Source: Falsiroseomonas tokyonensis (lineage in GTDB: Bacteria > Pseudomonadota > Alphaproteobacteria > Acetobacterales > Acetobacteraceae). From it: DNA of 64,000 nt. The notes below the pieces were generated by a model that ran no database searches, had not been told where the DNA came from, and saw nothing but the letters and a program-made list of their open reading frames with translations. Positions 33,156 through 42,058 of the stretch are shown here, piece by piece. The position numbers and the translations under genes were made by a program. The stretch lies in contig NZ_JAFNJS010000002.1 of the NCBI RefSeq assembly GCF_019024325.1, positions 682,118-746,117 of the forward strand. The letters run 5' to 3'. The first letter of the stretch is position 1. Each line of letters opens with the position of its first letter.

Positions 33156-34406
33156 ATGTTCAACGCCTTCGAACGCGCCATCGCCTTTCGCTATCTGCGC
33201 GCCCGCAAGGGCGAGCGTTTCGTCTCCGTTATCGCGATCTTCTCCCTCGTCGGCATCGCGCTGGGCGTGGCCACGCTGATCATCGTGATGTCGGTGATGA
33301 ACGGATTCCGGATCGAGCTGCTGGGCCGCATCCTGGGCCTCAACGGCCATCTCGGCGTGCATGGCATCGAGCGGCCGATCAGCGACTACGATGCGGTGGC
33401 CGGGCGCATCCGCGGACTGCCCGGCGTGGTCTCCGCCACGCCGATCATCGAGGGTCAGGTGCTGCTGACCAGCGAGCAGGGCGGCGCCTCCGGCGGCCTC
33501 GCGCGCGGCATCAAGCCGGAGGATCTGCGCGCCCGCGGCCTGGTGGCCCAGAACATCATGGAAGGCTCGCTGGCGCGATTCGAGGGTGATGATTCCATCG
33601 TCATCGGCACGCGGCTGGCGCAGAAGCTGCGCATCGGCATCGGCGACAAGCTGACGCTGGTCTCGCCGCAGGGCCGCACCACGGTCTTCGGCACCGTGCC
33701 GCGGGTGCGCGCCTATACCGTGGTGGCGCTGTTCCAGGTGGGCATGCAGGAATACGACAGCAGCTTCGTCTTCCTGCCGATGCCGGCCGCGCAGACCTTC
33801 TTCCAAACAGGCGATGCCGCCACCCAGATCGAGGTCTTCGTCAGCGACCCCACCGGCGTGCGCGCGGTGACGCGGGAAATCCGCGCGGCGCTGCAGAACA
33901 CGCCCGTTCGCATCGTCGACTGGCAGGACGCGAATTCCAGCTTCTTCGCCGCGGTGCAGGTGGAGCGGAACGTGATGTTCCTGATCCTTACCCTCATCAT
34001 CCTCGTCGCCGCCTTCAACATCGTCAGCTCGCTGATCATGCTGGTGAAGGACAAGGGGCGGGATATCGCCGTGCTGCGCACCATGGGCGCCACGCGCGGC
34101 GCCATCCTGCGCGTCTTCCTGCTGTGCGGTGCCAGCGTCGGCGTGCTGGGCACGCTGATCGGCTTCACCGTGGGCCTCGTTTTCTGCCTGAACATCGAGG
34201 CGATCCGCCAGGCGATCCAGTCCCTGTCGGGCACCGAGCTGTTCAACGCCGAGGTCTATTTCCTGACGCGGCTGCCCGCCGTGGTGGACCCGAAGGAGGT
34301 GATGCAGGTGGTCGGCATGGGCCTCGGCCTGTCGCTGCTGGCGACCATCTATCCCAGCTGGCGCGCGGCCAAGACGGACCCCGTGGTGGCGCTGCGCAAT
34401 GAGTAG
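33156..34406 (+). CDS. lolC: Lipoprotein-releasing ABC transporter permease (LolC/LolE family)
   Basis: A 416-residue inner-membrane permease that extracts mature lipoproteins for transfer to LolA. It has an N-terminal helix (VSVIAIFSLVGIALGVATLII), a periplasmic MacB/LolE-like domain of about 220 residues, and three C-terminal helices with NIVSSLIMLVKDKGRDIAVL and the MGAT motif. Only one permease gene precedes lolD, so the complex may be a homodimeric LolF-type transporter; other copies could lie elsewhere. It starts 2 nt after proS. Confidence 0.9.
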   Translation: MFNAFERAIAFRYLRARKGERFVSVIAIFSLVGIALGVATLIIVMSVMNGFRIELLGRILGLNGHLGVHGIERPISDYDAVAGRIRGLPGVVSATPIIEGQVLLTSEQGGASGGLARGIKPEDLRARGLVAQNIMEGSLARFEGDDSIVIGTRLAQKLRIGIGDKLTLVSPQGRTTVFGTVPRVRAYTVVALFQVGMQEYDSSFVFLPMPAAQTFFQTGDAATQIEVFVSDPTGVRAVTREIRAALQNTPVRIVDWQDANSSFFAAVQVERNVMFLILTLIILVAAFNIVSSLIMLVKDKGRDIAVLRTMGATRGAILRVFLLCGASVGVLGTLIGFTVGLVFCLNIEAIRQAIQSLSGTELFNAEVYFLTRLPAVVDPKEVMQVVGMGLGLSLLATIYPSWRAAKTDPVVALRNE

Positions 34407-34454
34407 CGCTGCGATCGCGGCGCACCGCAGGGCCGCAGGCCCGAGGAGCAGAGC

Positions 34455-35150
34455 GTGAATCGCAGCGCCAACGATCCCGTCCCCCTCGAACTGCGCGCCG
34501 TCACCCGCCGCTTCAAGACGGAAGCGGGTGTGCTGGAGGTGCTGACCGGCGCCGAACTCACCCTCGTCGCCGGCGAGATCGTGGCGCTCGTCGCGCCTTC
34601 CGGCACCGGCAAGTCCACCCTGCTGCACCTAGCCGGCCTGCTGGAAAAGCCGGATGCGGGGGAGGTCTTTTTCGCCGGCCAGGCCGCCGGCACGCTGGGT
34701 GACGATGCGCGCACCGCCATCCGCCGCACCGGCATCGGCTTCGTCTACCAGTTCCACCACCTGCTTCCCGAATTCTCCGCCATCGAGAACATCGCCCTGC
34801 CGCAGATGGCCAATGGCGTGGCCAAGGCCGCGGCCGATACGCGCGCCCGCGCGCTGCTGGCCGATTTCGGCCTGGCGGGGCGGGAGGATCATCGCCCCGG
34901 CAAGCTCTCGGGCGGCGAGCAGCAGCGCGTCGCCATCGCCCGCGCACTCGCCAACAGGCCGCGCGTGCTGCTGGCGGATGAGCCGACCGGCAATCTCGAT
35001 GTCGTTACCAGCGACCGCGTCTTCGCGGAGCTGCTGGAGGCGGTGCGCGGGCAGGGGATGGCGGCGCTGATCGCGACCCACAACCCGGATCTGGCGCGGC
35101 GCATGGACCGGGTCGTGACGCTTCGGGACGGTAAGGTGGTGTCGGGTTAG
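34455..35150 (+). CDS. lolD: Lipoprotein-releasing system ATP-binding protein LolD
   Basis: A 231-residue ABC ATPase. Walker A is APSGTGKST, the Q-loop region [13 protein letters not shown] (a LolD-type sequence), the signature [15 protein letters not shown], and Walker [13 protein letters not shown]. The start is GTG 34455 with GAGGAG 6 nt upstream. It powers the permease encoded 48 nt upstream. Confidence 0.94.
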   Translation: MNRSANDPVPLELRAVTRRFKTEAGVLEVLTGAELTLVAGEIVALVAPSGTGKSTLLHLAGLLEKPDAGEVFFAGQAAGTLGDDARTAIRRTGIGFVYQFHHLLPEFSAIENIALPQMANGVAKAAADTRARALLADFGLAGREDHRPGKLSGGEQQRVAIARALANRPRVLLADEPTGNLDVVTSDRVFAELLEAVRGQGMAALIATHNPDLARRMDRVVTLRDGKVVSG

Positions 35151-35154
35151 CGGC

Positions 35155-36057
35155 TCAGCGCAGCAGGTCGGACAGGGCGCTGTCCTCGAAGAACTGCGCC
35201 CGGATCAGGTGGCGGATGTAGTCGGCGGAGGAGATCACCTTCAGCCGCTGCATGCGTTGCCTTGCCAGCTGCCAGTCGGCATCGCCGAAGCGCGCGGCCA
35301 GGTCGCCCAGTCTGGCCTGCATCGCCTTCGCATCCGTGGCGTCGGGCAGCCGCAGCGGGTAATCGGCGCCCAGCAACTCCGTCGCTTCCTCATCCGATTC
35401 GGCCACCAGGATCACGGCGCCGACATGGGCGGCGACGAAGCCCTTGGTGAAAGGCTTGAAGCCGGCGCCCCACATGCGGCGCGGCCGGAAGGCATAGTGT
35501 AGGTTGAAATCCGGCAGCGCCTGGTACCAGCCATTCTTGTTGGTGGTCTTGGCCTCCCAGACCGTCAGCGCCCCTGCTTCCTGCAGCGCCGCCAGATGCG
35601 CGGCGTTGTCGACATTGCCGAAATAGCCGCAGGCGAAGCGGTCCCACTGGCTGGGTGTGGCGGGGATGTCGAGGTCCACGTGGTGCGGGATGTGCACGAC
35701 GGGCTGGCCCGGAAAGGCCGCGCGCAGGTGCCGGCTTTGCAGCGCGGAACAGGCGATGAAGGCATCCGCCTGTGCCGTGATGGCGGGCACCAGCGGGCCG
35801 TCGATGAAGTCCATCAGCACCACGCAGCCCGCCTGCTTCAGCCGCTGCCCCAGGTCGCGATCTGATTGCATGAGCGCCGTCTTGTTGACGATGGCGATCG
35901 CATCGCGCACCGGTTCGTCGGCAAAGCCGAAGCGCACGGTGCGGTCGTAATCGGCCGCGACCTCGGCAAAAAGCTGTGAAAGCTGGCGGCCCCGCAGATG
36001 CGCGGAACCGTTCCGCTGCGTCTTGCGGTCGATGATGAAGGCGAAGTCCCGGGTCAT
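35155..36057 (-). CDS. Glycosyltransferase-like protein of unknown specificity
   Basis: A 300-residue soluble protein without signal peptide. The C-terminal half (KPFTKGFVAAHVGAVILVAE and LGADYPLRLPD) has the layout of a GT-B nucleotide-sugar-binding domain, and the N-terminal half includes a DFIDGPLVPAITAQADAFIACS segment typical of the first Rossmann domain. No family can be named with confidence. It converges on lolD with a 4-nt gap. Seven nt upstream of its start is the stop of a truncated gene tail, suggesting it was once inside a longer operon. Confidence 0.6.
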   Translation of the reverse strand: MTRDFAFIIDRKTQRNGSAHLRGRQLSQLFAEVAADYDRTVRFGFADEPVRDAIAIVNKTALMQSDRDLGQRLKQAGCVVLMDFIDGPLVPAITAQADAFIACSALQSRHLRAAFPGQPVVHIPHHVDLDIPATPSQWDRFACGYFGNVDNAAHLAALQEAGALTVWEAKTTNKNGWYQALPDFNLHYAFRPRRMWGAGFKPFTKGFVAAHVGAVILVAESDEEATELLGADYPLRLPDATDAKAMQARLGDLAARFGDADWQLARQRMQRLKVISSADYIRHLIRAQFFEDSALSDLLR

Positions 36058-36064
36058 GGAAGGA

Positions 36065-36181
36065 CTACAGGATCCGTCGCCAGGGCTCGCGGTAGGGCGC
36101 TTTCTCCACCACGATCATGTTGTTGTAGAAATGCAGGCTGCCGATGCTGTGCACAGGCGGTTTCCCTCGATGCCGGCGCAT
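36065..36181 (-). pseudogene. Orphan 3' end of a lost upstream gene
   Basis: The frame ending at 36065 closes with HSIGSLHFYNNMIVVEKAPY and REPWRRIL, which has the balanced composition of a real protein C-terminus. The sequence before it becomes arginine/proline-rich and non-coding in character. It stops 7 nt before the glycosyltransferase-like gene, as an operon partner would. The family is not recognisable from about 30 residues. Confidence 0.4.
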
Positions 36182-36215
36182 GATGCCGCGCCGGCCGGGG
36201 CGTGTGCAAGCTGGG

Positions 36216-36537
36216 TTACCGGGCGCCGCGATGCGGGATCTCCGCCGCCTCTTCCAACAGCGGGCCCACGACCTTGATGCGTCGCCGGCCGGCGGCGAAA
36301 ACCTCACGGTAGGGCAGGTCTAAAGCACTACTGGCGGCAGTTCCAGGCGGGCACGGGTGGCGAGCGGCGCTCGGCATGGGCGATGCCGTCGCCGTAGGGC
36401 GCGAAGCCATTGCCCTGCTCCATCAGCACGCGGCCCCCCGAATCGGCCAGCAGCGCAGCGTAGGGGTGCTGGCCGGCGGCATGCACCTCGGCCGAGAGCA
36501 TAATTGCCTGGCGTAGAAGGGTTTCGTCATCCGCCAT
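36216..36537 (-). pseudogene. Nucleoside deaminase pseudogene (internal deletion and frame change)
   Basis: Reading from 36537, one frame gives MADDETLLRQAIMLSAEVHA, then HPYAALLADSGGRVLMEQGN and IAHAER: the N-terminal half of a CDA-fold nucleoside deaminase up to its zinc HAE motif. The frame then falls apart into SPPVPAWNCRQ and stops. A second frame ending at 36216 gives LDLPYREVFAAG, KVVGPLLEEAAEIPHRG, the typical C-terminus of the same family. The segment of about 50 residues between them, including the PCxxC zinc motif, is missing. The enzyme cannot be active. Confidence 0.7.
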
Positions 36538-36571
36538 GCCATGGCTCTCGGGCGCGTGGTAGGGAGGGGCC

Positions 36572-39500
36572 ATGCGCCCCTTCATCCACCTGCACACCCA
36601 TTCCGCCTATTCCCTCAGCGAGGGCGCCATCAAGGCCGACAAGTTGCCGGCCCTGGCGCGGGCGGCGGGGATGCCGGCGGTGGCGCTGACCGATTCGGGG
36701 AACCTGTTCGGCGCCCTCGAATTCTCCCAGGCCTGCACCAGCAAAGGCATCCAGCCGATCATCGGCTGCCAGCTTTTCCTCGGCCGCGCTGTCACAGATG
36801 AGGCAGGGCGCGGCGGCGACCCGGCGCGGCACCGGCCGGACCCGGTCGTGGCCCTGGCGCGGGATGCGCAGGGGCTGGACAACCTCCAGCGCCTCTCCTC
36901 GGCCGGCTATCTCGGCAGCGACGTCTCGGGCATGCCCTGCATCGGGCTGGAGACGCTGGCGGCGCATCAAGCCGGCATCATCCTGCTCACCGGTGGCACG
37001 CTCGGCCCGCTCGGCCGGCTGCTGGCGGAAGGCCGGCGGGATGCGGCGGCGAAGCTGCTGGCGCAGCTGAGGGAGATCTTCGGCCAGGACGATTTGGTGG
37101 TGGAACTCCAGCGCCACGGCCTGGCGCAGGAGAAGATGGTGGAGGCCGGGCTGCTGTCGCTGGCCGATGAGGCGAGCCTGCCCATCGTCGCCACCAACGA
37201 TGTCTATTTCGCCGAGGCCTCGATGCATGCCGCGCATGACGCGCTGCTCTGCATTGCCGAAGGCCGCGTGATCGCGGAACCCGACCGCCGCCGCGTCACC
37301 GCCGAGCATTTCTTCAAATCCAGCGAGGCAATGCGCGCGCTCTTCGCCGACCTGCCGGAGGCCTGCGACAATACGCTGGCCATCGCGCGTCGCTGCGCCG
37401 TAATGGCGGAATCGAAGAAGCCGGAACTGCCCATCTGCCCCAAGGTGATGGAGGGCATGACGGAGGCCGAGACCGTCTTCGCCATGGCGAAGCAGGGCCT
37501 CGAAGGGCGGCTCGACGTGCTGGGCCTGGCGGAGGAGGCCCGCGCGCCCTACCGGGAACGCCTGGCCTACGAACTCTCGGTCATCGAGAAGATGGGCTTT
37601 TCCGGCTACTTCCTGATCGTCGCCGACTTCATCCAATGGGCGAAGCAGCAGGGCATTCCGGTGGGGCCTGGCCGTGGATCTGGCGCCGGCTCCGTCGCAG
37701 CCTGGGCGCTGCTGATCACGGACCTCGACCCGATGCGCTGGGGCCTGCTCTTCGAGCGCTTCCTGAACCCCGAGCGCGTCTCGATGCCGGACTTCGACAT
37801 CGACTTCTGCCAGGACCGGCGCGACGAGGTCATCGACTATGTCCGCCGCGAATATGGCGAGGATCGCGTCGCGCAGATCATCACCTTCGGCAAGCTGCAG
37901 GCCAAGGCGGCGGTGCGCGATGTCGGCCGCGTCATGGGCCTGCCCTATGGCCAGGTGGACCGCATCGCCAGCCTGATTCCCTTCAACCCGGCGAAACCCG
38001 TGACGCTGGCGCAGGCGATCGAGGGCGAGCCGAAGCTGCAGGAGATGCAGCGCAGCGACGAACAGGTGCACCGCCTTCTGGAAGTGGCGCAGGAGCTGGA
38101 GGGGCTGTACCGCAACGCCTCCACCCACGCCGCCGGCGTGGTGATTGGCCGGCGCCCGCTGGTCGATATCGTCCCGCTCTATCGCGACCCGCGCAGCCCG
38201 GACCTCATCACCCAGTACTCGATGAAATACGTCGAGCAGGCGAGCCTGGTGAAGTTCGACTTCCTGGGCCTCAAGACGCTCACCGTCCTGCAGCGTGCCG
38301 TGCAGCTGCTGGCGGGGCAGGGGGTCACGATCGACCTCGATCGCATCCCGCTGGATGACGCCAAGACCTACGCGATGCTGGCGCGCGGCGATGCGGCGGG
38401 CGTGTTCCAGTTCGAAGGCCAGGGCATGCGCGACTGTTTGCGCATGATGCGTCCCGACCGCTTCGAGGATCTGATCGCGGCGGTGTCGCTGTATCGCCCG
38501 GGCCCGATGGCGAACATTCCCGCCTATTGCCAGCGCAAGCATGGCGAGCCCTGGGCGGCGCCCCATCCGAAGATGGCGGCGATCGTGGATGAGACCTACG
38601 GCATCCTGGTCTACCAGGAGCAGGTCATGCAGATCAGCCAGGAGCTGGCCGGCTATACGCTGGGCGGCGCCGACCTGCTGCGCCGCGCCATGGGCAAGAA
38701 GATCCGATCCGAGATGGAGGCCCAGCGCAAGATCTTCGTCGAGGGCGCCACGAAGAACGGCGTGCCCGATGCAAAGGCCGGCGAGATCTTCGACCTGATG
38801 GAGAAGTTCGCCGAATACGGCTTCAACAAGTCGCACGCCGCAGCCTACGCGCTCGTCAGCTACCAGACCGCCTGGCTGAAGGCGAACCACCCGGTTGCCT
38901 TCCTCGCCGCCTCCATGTCGCTGGACCTCGGCAATACGGACAAGCTGGCAGGGCATATGCAGGAGGCCTCGCGGCTCGGCATCGTCGTGCTGCCGCCGGA
39001 CATCAACCGCAGCGGCGCCGAATTCCGCATCGAGGCGAAGGAAGACGGCACGCCGGCGATCCGCTTTGCGCTGGCCGCAGTGAAGCGCGTCGGCCTCGCC
39101 GCCATGAAGGACCTGGTGGCGCAGCGCGACGCCACCGCGCCCTTCGCCTCGCTGTCCGATTTCGCGGGCCGCGTGGACCCCAAGCACCTGAACAAGATGC
39201 AGCTGGAGAACCTGGCCAAGGCCGGCGCCTTCGACAGCCTGGAGCCGAACCGCGCCCGCATGGTGCAGGGCGTGGAACAGGTGCTGCGCGCCGCGCAGGA
39301 AGCCGGCGAGCGGCGGGCGAACCCGACGCGGGACATGTTCGGCGCCGAGACCGCGCCCCCGCCGTTGCGCCTGGCCGAGGTGCAGGATTGGCCGGAACTC
39401 GAAAAACTGGGCTACGAGGCCGATGCGGTGGGCTTCCACCTCTCGGCCCACCCTCTCGATACCTACAAGCGCGTGCTCGCCAAGCTCGGCGCCGTGCCGT

Positions 39501-40018
39501 CTTCCCGCATCGCGGATCGCGCGCGCGGCGGCTCGGGGCGGTTGAAGCTGGCGGGCACGGTGGTCGCGGTGAAGTCCGGCCGCACCAAGTCCGGCAACAA
39601 GATGGCCTGGATCCGCTTCAGCGATGCCGAGGGCAGCTTCGAGGTCACCTTCTTCAGCGAGAGCCTGGCCCGCGCCGATGGCATGCTGGCCGAAGGAACG
39701 GCCCTGCTGGTCACCACCGAGGTGCGGCTGGACGGCGACACGGTGCGGCTGACGGCGATGGAGGCGGAGCCGCTGGAACGCGTGGCCCAGGGCATGGGCC
39801 AGGGCATCCGCCTCTGGCTCGACCAGACCGCCGCCGTGGACCCCATCCGCGCCATGTTGGACCGGGAAGGCAAGGGACGCGGCGAGGTGCGCCTGGTCTC
39901 CGTCACCGGCCCGGGGCAGGAGGTGGAGATCGTGCTGCCGCAGCGCTTCAACCTCTCGCCCCGGCTGATGCAGGCGATGAAGGTGATCCCGGGCGTCGCG
40001 GATGTGGCGGAACTGTAG
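36572..40018 (+). CDS. dnaE: DNA polymerase III subunit alpha
   Basis: The 1148-residue replicative polymerase. The N-terminal PHP domain starts MRPFIHLHTHSAYSLSEGA. The palm carries catalytic aspartates in MPDFDIDFCQDRR. Fingers and helix-hairpin-helix regions follow (NKSHAAAYALVSYQTAWLKA). The C-terminal OB fold shows RTKSGNKMAWIRFSDAEGSF. Length and domain order match DnaE1 rather than the shorter DnaE2. AGGGAGGGG ends 1 nt before the ATG. The product works within the polymerase III holoenzyme. Confidence 0.97.
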   Translation: MRPFIHLHTHSAYSLSEGAIKADKLPALARAAGMPAVALTDSGNLFGALEFSQACTSKGIQPIIGCQLFLGRAVTDEAGRGGDPARHRPDPVVALARDAQGLDNLQRLSSAGYLGSDVSGMPCIGLETLAAHQAGIILLTGGTLGPLGRLLAEGRRDAAAKLLAQLREIFGQDDLVVELQRHGLAQEKMVEAGLLSLADEASLPIVATNDVYFAEASMHAAHDALLCIAEGRVIAEPDRRRVTAEHFFKSSEAMRALFADLPEACDNTLAIARRCAVMAESKKPELPICPKVMEGMTEAETVFAMAKQGLEGRLDVLGLAEEARAPYRERLAYELSVIEKMGFSGYFLIVADFIQWAKQQGIPVGPGRGSGAGSVAAWALLITDLDPMRWGLLFERFLNPERVSMPDFDIDFCQDRRDEVIDYVRREYGEDRVAQIITFGKLQAKAAVRDVGRVMGLPYGQVDRIASLIPFNPAKPVTLAQAIEGEPKLQEMQRSDEQVHRLLEVAQELEGLYRNASTHAAGVVIGRRPLVDIVPLYRDPRSPDLITQYSMKYVEQASLVKFDFLGLKTLTVLQRAVQLLAGQGVTIDLDRIPLDDAKTYAMLARGDAAGVFQFEGQGMRDCLRMMRPDRFEDLIAAVSLYRPGPMANIPAYCQRKHGEPWAAPHPKMAAIVDETYGILVYQEQVMQISQELAGYTLGGADLLRRAMGKKIRSEMEAQRKIFVEGATKNGVPDAKAGEIFDLMEKFAEYGFNKSHAAAYALVSYQTAWLKANHPVAFLAASMSLDLGNTDKLAGHMQEASRLGIVVLPPDINRSGAEFRIEAKEDGTPAIRFALAAVKRVGLAAMKDLVAQRDATAPFASLSDFAGRVDPKHLNKMQLENLAKAGAFDSLEPNRARMVQGVEQVLRAAQEAGERRANPTRDMFGAETAPPPLRLAEVQDWPELEKLGYEADAVGFHLSAHPLDTYKRVLAKLGAVPSSRIADRARGGSGRLKLAGTVVAVKSGRTKSGNKMAWIRFSDAEGSFEVTFFSESLARADGMLAEGTALLVTTEVRLDGDTVRLTAMEAEPLERVAQGMGQGIRLWLDQTAAVDPIRAMLDREGKGRGEVRLVSVTGPGQEVEIVLPQRFNLSPRLMQAMKVIPGVADVAEL

Positions 40019-40079
40019 CCCTCTCGCCGCGATGCGCCGCCTCGGCTAGAAATCATCCGCCCGCAGGAGGGGGCCTGAT

Positions 40080-40835
40080 CTGTCGCACGGCCATCATCCC
40101 TTGCTCGACCTGTCCCCCGACCGACGCGCCGCGGCGCTGATCGAGGCGGGGCTGCAGCACGCCCAGGCCACCCGGATGCGGGAGATGGCGGGCCCCTTCC
40201 TGGAAAGACTTGATCCGGAGGCGCGGGTCTTCGGCGAATTCCTGGTGGAGGAAATCGCGCGCCTCTCGGCCCGGGTGGAGGCCCTGTCCCAGCTGCGGGA
40301 GGCCGATGCCCTGTCGCGCGCGGAGCGCATGCGGATCGACCCGCTGCCTTTCATCCCCGCCGCGCGCCGTGCCGCCGCAGCCGGCCCCGAAGCTTCGCCG
40401 GAAGCCGGACCAGTATCCTTCGACGTGGCCTCGGACCGCTTCGCCGGCTTCGGCTGGTATCCGGCCGAGGTCACGGAGGATGGCGCGCTGCGCTGGTCGG
40501 GCCTCGCGCGCCAGGCCACCGTGCAGCTGCCGGCGCTGGGCGGTGGCGCGCTGCGCGTCACGCTGGCGCTGCGCACGCCCTTCGGCATGCCGCTGGACCT
40601 GGCGGCGCAGGAGGTCTTCCTGGATGGGCTGAAGCTCGACCTCCGCCTGCTGTCCCAGGATGGCGCGGTGGCCACCTGCGAGGCGATCGCCATGCTGCCG
40701 GAGCTGCCGGCCGGGTCGCGCATCACGCTGCTGCTGGCCGGCGATCGCTTCACCGACCCGGCCACCGGCCCGCTGCGCGACACCCGCGCGCTGGGGCTCG
40801 GCCTGGGTTGGCTGCGGATCGAGCGCGCCGCCTGA
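40080..40835 (+). CDS. Uncharacterised protein of the surface-glycan region
   Basis: A protein of about 251 residues, no signal peptide or membrane helix. The N-terminal 80 residues are helical and charged (EFLVEEIARLSARVEALSQ, possibly a short coiled coil). The C-terminal half is beta-rich with GFGWYPAEVTEDGALRWSG, a pattern I associate with accessory domains of surface-glycan proteins, though I cannot name the family. The start is uncertain: a near-perfect AGGAGGGGG at 40066 is 8 nt from an in-frame CTG at 40080, whereas the first standard codon, TTG 40101, has no ribosome site. Its stop overlaps the next gene by 1 nt. Confidence 0.6.
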   Translation: MSHGHHPLLDLSPDRRAAALIEAGLQHAQATRMREMAGPFLERLDPEARVFGEFLVEEIARLSARVEALSQLREADALSRAERMRIDPLPFIPAARRAAAAGPEASPEAGPVSFDVASDRFAGFGWYPAEVTEDGALRWSGLARQATVQLPALGGGALRVTLALRTPFGMPLDLAAQEVFLDGLKLDLRLLSQDGAVATCEAIAMLPELPAGSRITLLLAGDRFTDPATGPLRDTRALGLGLGWLRIERAA

Positions 40836-41998
40836 TGTTGCAGGCTACAGCGCCGCGCATCGTCGTCACCGGCGACCTGCTGCGGCCGCAGGACAAGCTG
40901 TTCAAGTCGTCCCAGAACGGCAATATCCTGTGGTTCCACCGTCTGGTGCGCCGGTCTCTGGCCCGGGCGACCGGCCTGCCGGTGCAGGCGCTGCTCTGGG
41001 ACGAGCCGGGCATCGCCCCGCCGGGCAGCGATGTGCTGGGCTTCGACACCCCCGGCTTCTACGCCGCCGCCGGTGTCACGCCGGATGTGGAGGGCTGGGT
41101 CGCGGTCTTCGATGCCATGGACCTGCCGCGGGAGGCCGCGGCACGGCTGGCCGCGCCCTTCGCCGGCGCGGCCGCCGTGGTGGGGTTCGAGCTGACGGAG
41201 CTGCAGAAGCGCCTGCTGACGCTCGCCGGCATCCCCTGGCTGGACGTGAACATCCACCCCTATCGCTTCGGCCCGGACGTGCTGTTCGCCATCCAGACCG
41301 ACCACCCAGAGATCCTGGCCCGCCTGCTGCCGCACCATGCCGAGGACCATGTCTTCGAGCCCTGGGCGGATCTGCTGGCGGCCACCGCGGTGAAGATGCC
41401 GCCGCACCGGCCGATCGAGACCGCCTGCCTGCTGGTCGGCCAGACTCAGGTGGACCGCGCGCTGATCCGCCAGGGCAGGCTGCTGGACCTGTCGCATTTC
41501 GGCCCGGCGCTGCATGCGGTGCTGGGGCCGGAAGCCCCCGTCCTGTTCAAGCCGCACCCCTACAACCCGGATGGCTTCGGCCTGCACCATGTCGGCCTGC
41601 CGCTGTCCCGGATCCGGGAGACGCGGGAGAATGCCTATGTGCTGCTTGCGCAGGACGCGATCCGCACCGTGGTGGGCGTCTCCTCCTCCGTGGTGGCGGA
41701 GGCGCGCTTCTTCGGGAAGGAGGGCGTGTTCCTCGGCACCCCGCCCATGACCATCGCGCCGCGCCGCGCGGACCTGTCGCCGGGGCGGCATGCCAGCGTG
41801 GTGGATGCCTGGCTCTCCGCCGATTTCTGGCGCGACCTGCTGGCGCCGGTCGTGGCGGTGACCGCGCCGGACGGCCGCCGGCCGGTGCTGCCGCCGAATG
41901 CGCTGCGCACCTCGCTGCGCCAGTTCTGGGGCTGGGACGAGATCTTTTTCCAATTGCCCTGGGACCTGGCCCAGGCGCGGGCGAAGGAACGAGGCTGA
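40835..41998 (+). CDS. Capsule-polysaccharide-type GT-B protein (KpsC/KpsS-like)
   Basis: A 387-residue soluble protein. The motif LFKPHPYNPDG followed by VVGVSSSVVAEARFFGKEG resembles the nucleotide-sugar-binding half of Kps-type and related transferases, with a KPHP motif and a serine-rich SSSV loop. The N-terminal half has EDHVFEPWADLLAA and no transmembrane segment. The role is probably in assembly of a surface polysaccharide, by analogy only. It is translationally coupled (TGATG) to the gene before it. Confidence 0.55.
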   Translation: MLQATAPRIVVTGDLLRPQDKLFKSSQNGNILWFHRLVRRSLARATGLPVQALLWDEPGIAPPGSDVLGFDTPGFYAAAGVTPDVEGWVAVFDAMDLPREAAARLAAPFAGAAAVVGFELTELQKRLLTLAGIPWLDVNIHPYRFGPDVLFAIQTDHPEILARLLPHHAEDHVFEPWADLLAATAVKMPPHRPIETACLLVGQTQVDRALIRQGRLLDLSHFGPALHAVLGPEAPVLFKPHPYNPDGFGLHHVGLPLSRIRETRENAYVLLAQDAIRTVVGVSSSVVAEARFFGKEGVFLGTPPMTIAPRRADLSPGRHASVVDAWLSADFWRDLLAPVVAVTAPDGRRPVLPPNALRTSLRQFWGWDEIFFQLPWDLAQARAKERG

Positions 41999-42003
41999 AG
42001 CCT

Positions 42004-42027
42004 CCCTCTCCCGTTTACGGGGGAGGG
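42004..42027. terminator. Bidirectional hairpin between convergent genes
   Basis: CCCTCTCCCG-TTTA-CGGGGGAGGG forms a 10-bp stem with one G-T pair, 5 nt after one stop and 31 nt before the convergent stop. A second hairpin GGCCGC-GCA-GCGGCC follows at 42029. Such CCCTC...GAGGG stems are commonly dispersed through high-GC alphaproteobacterial genomes. Confidence 0.6.
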
Positions 42028-42058
42028 TGGCCGCGCAGCGGCCGGGTGGGGGCGGGCG

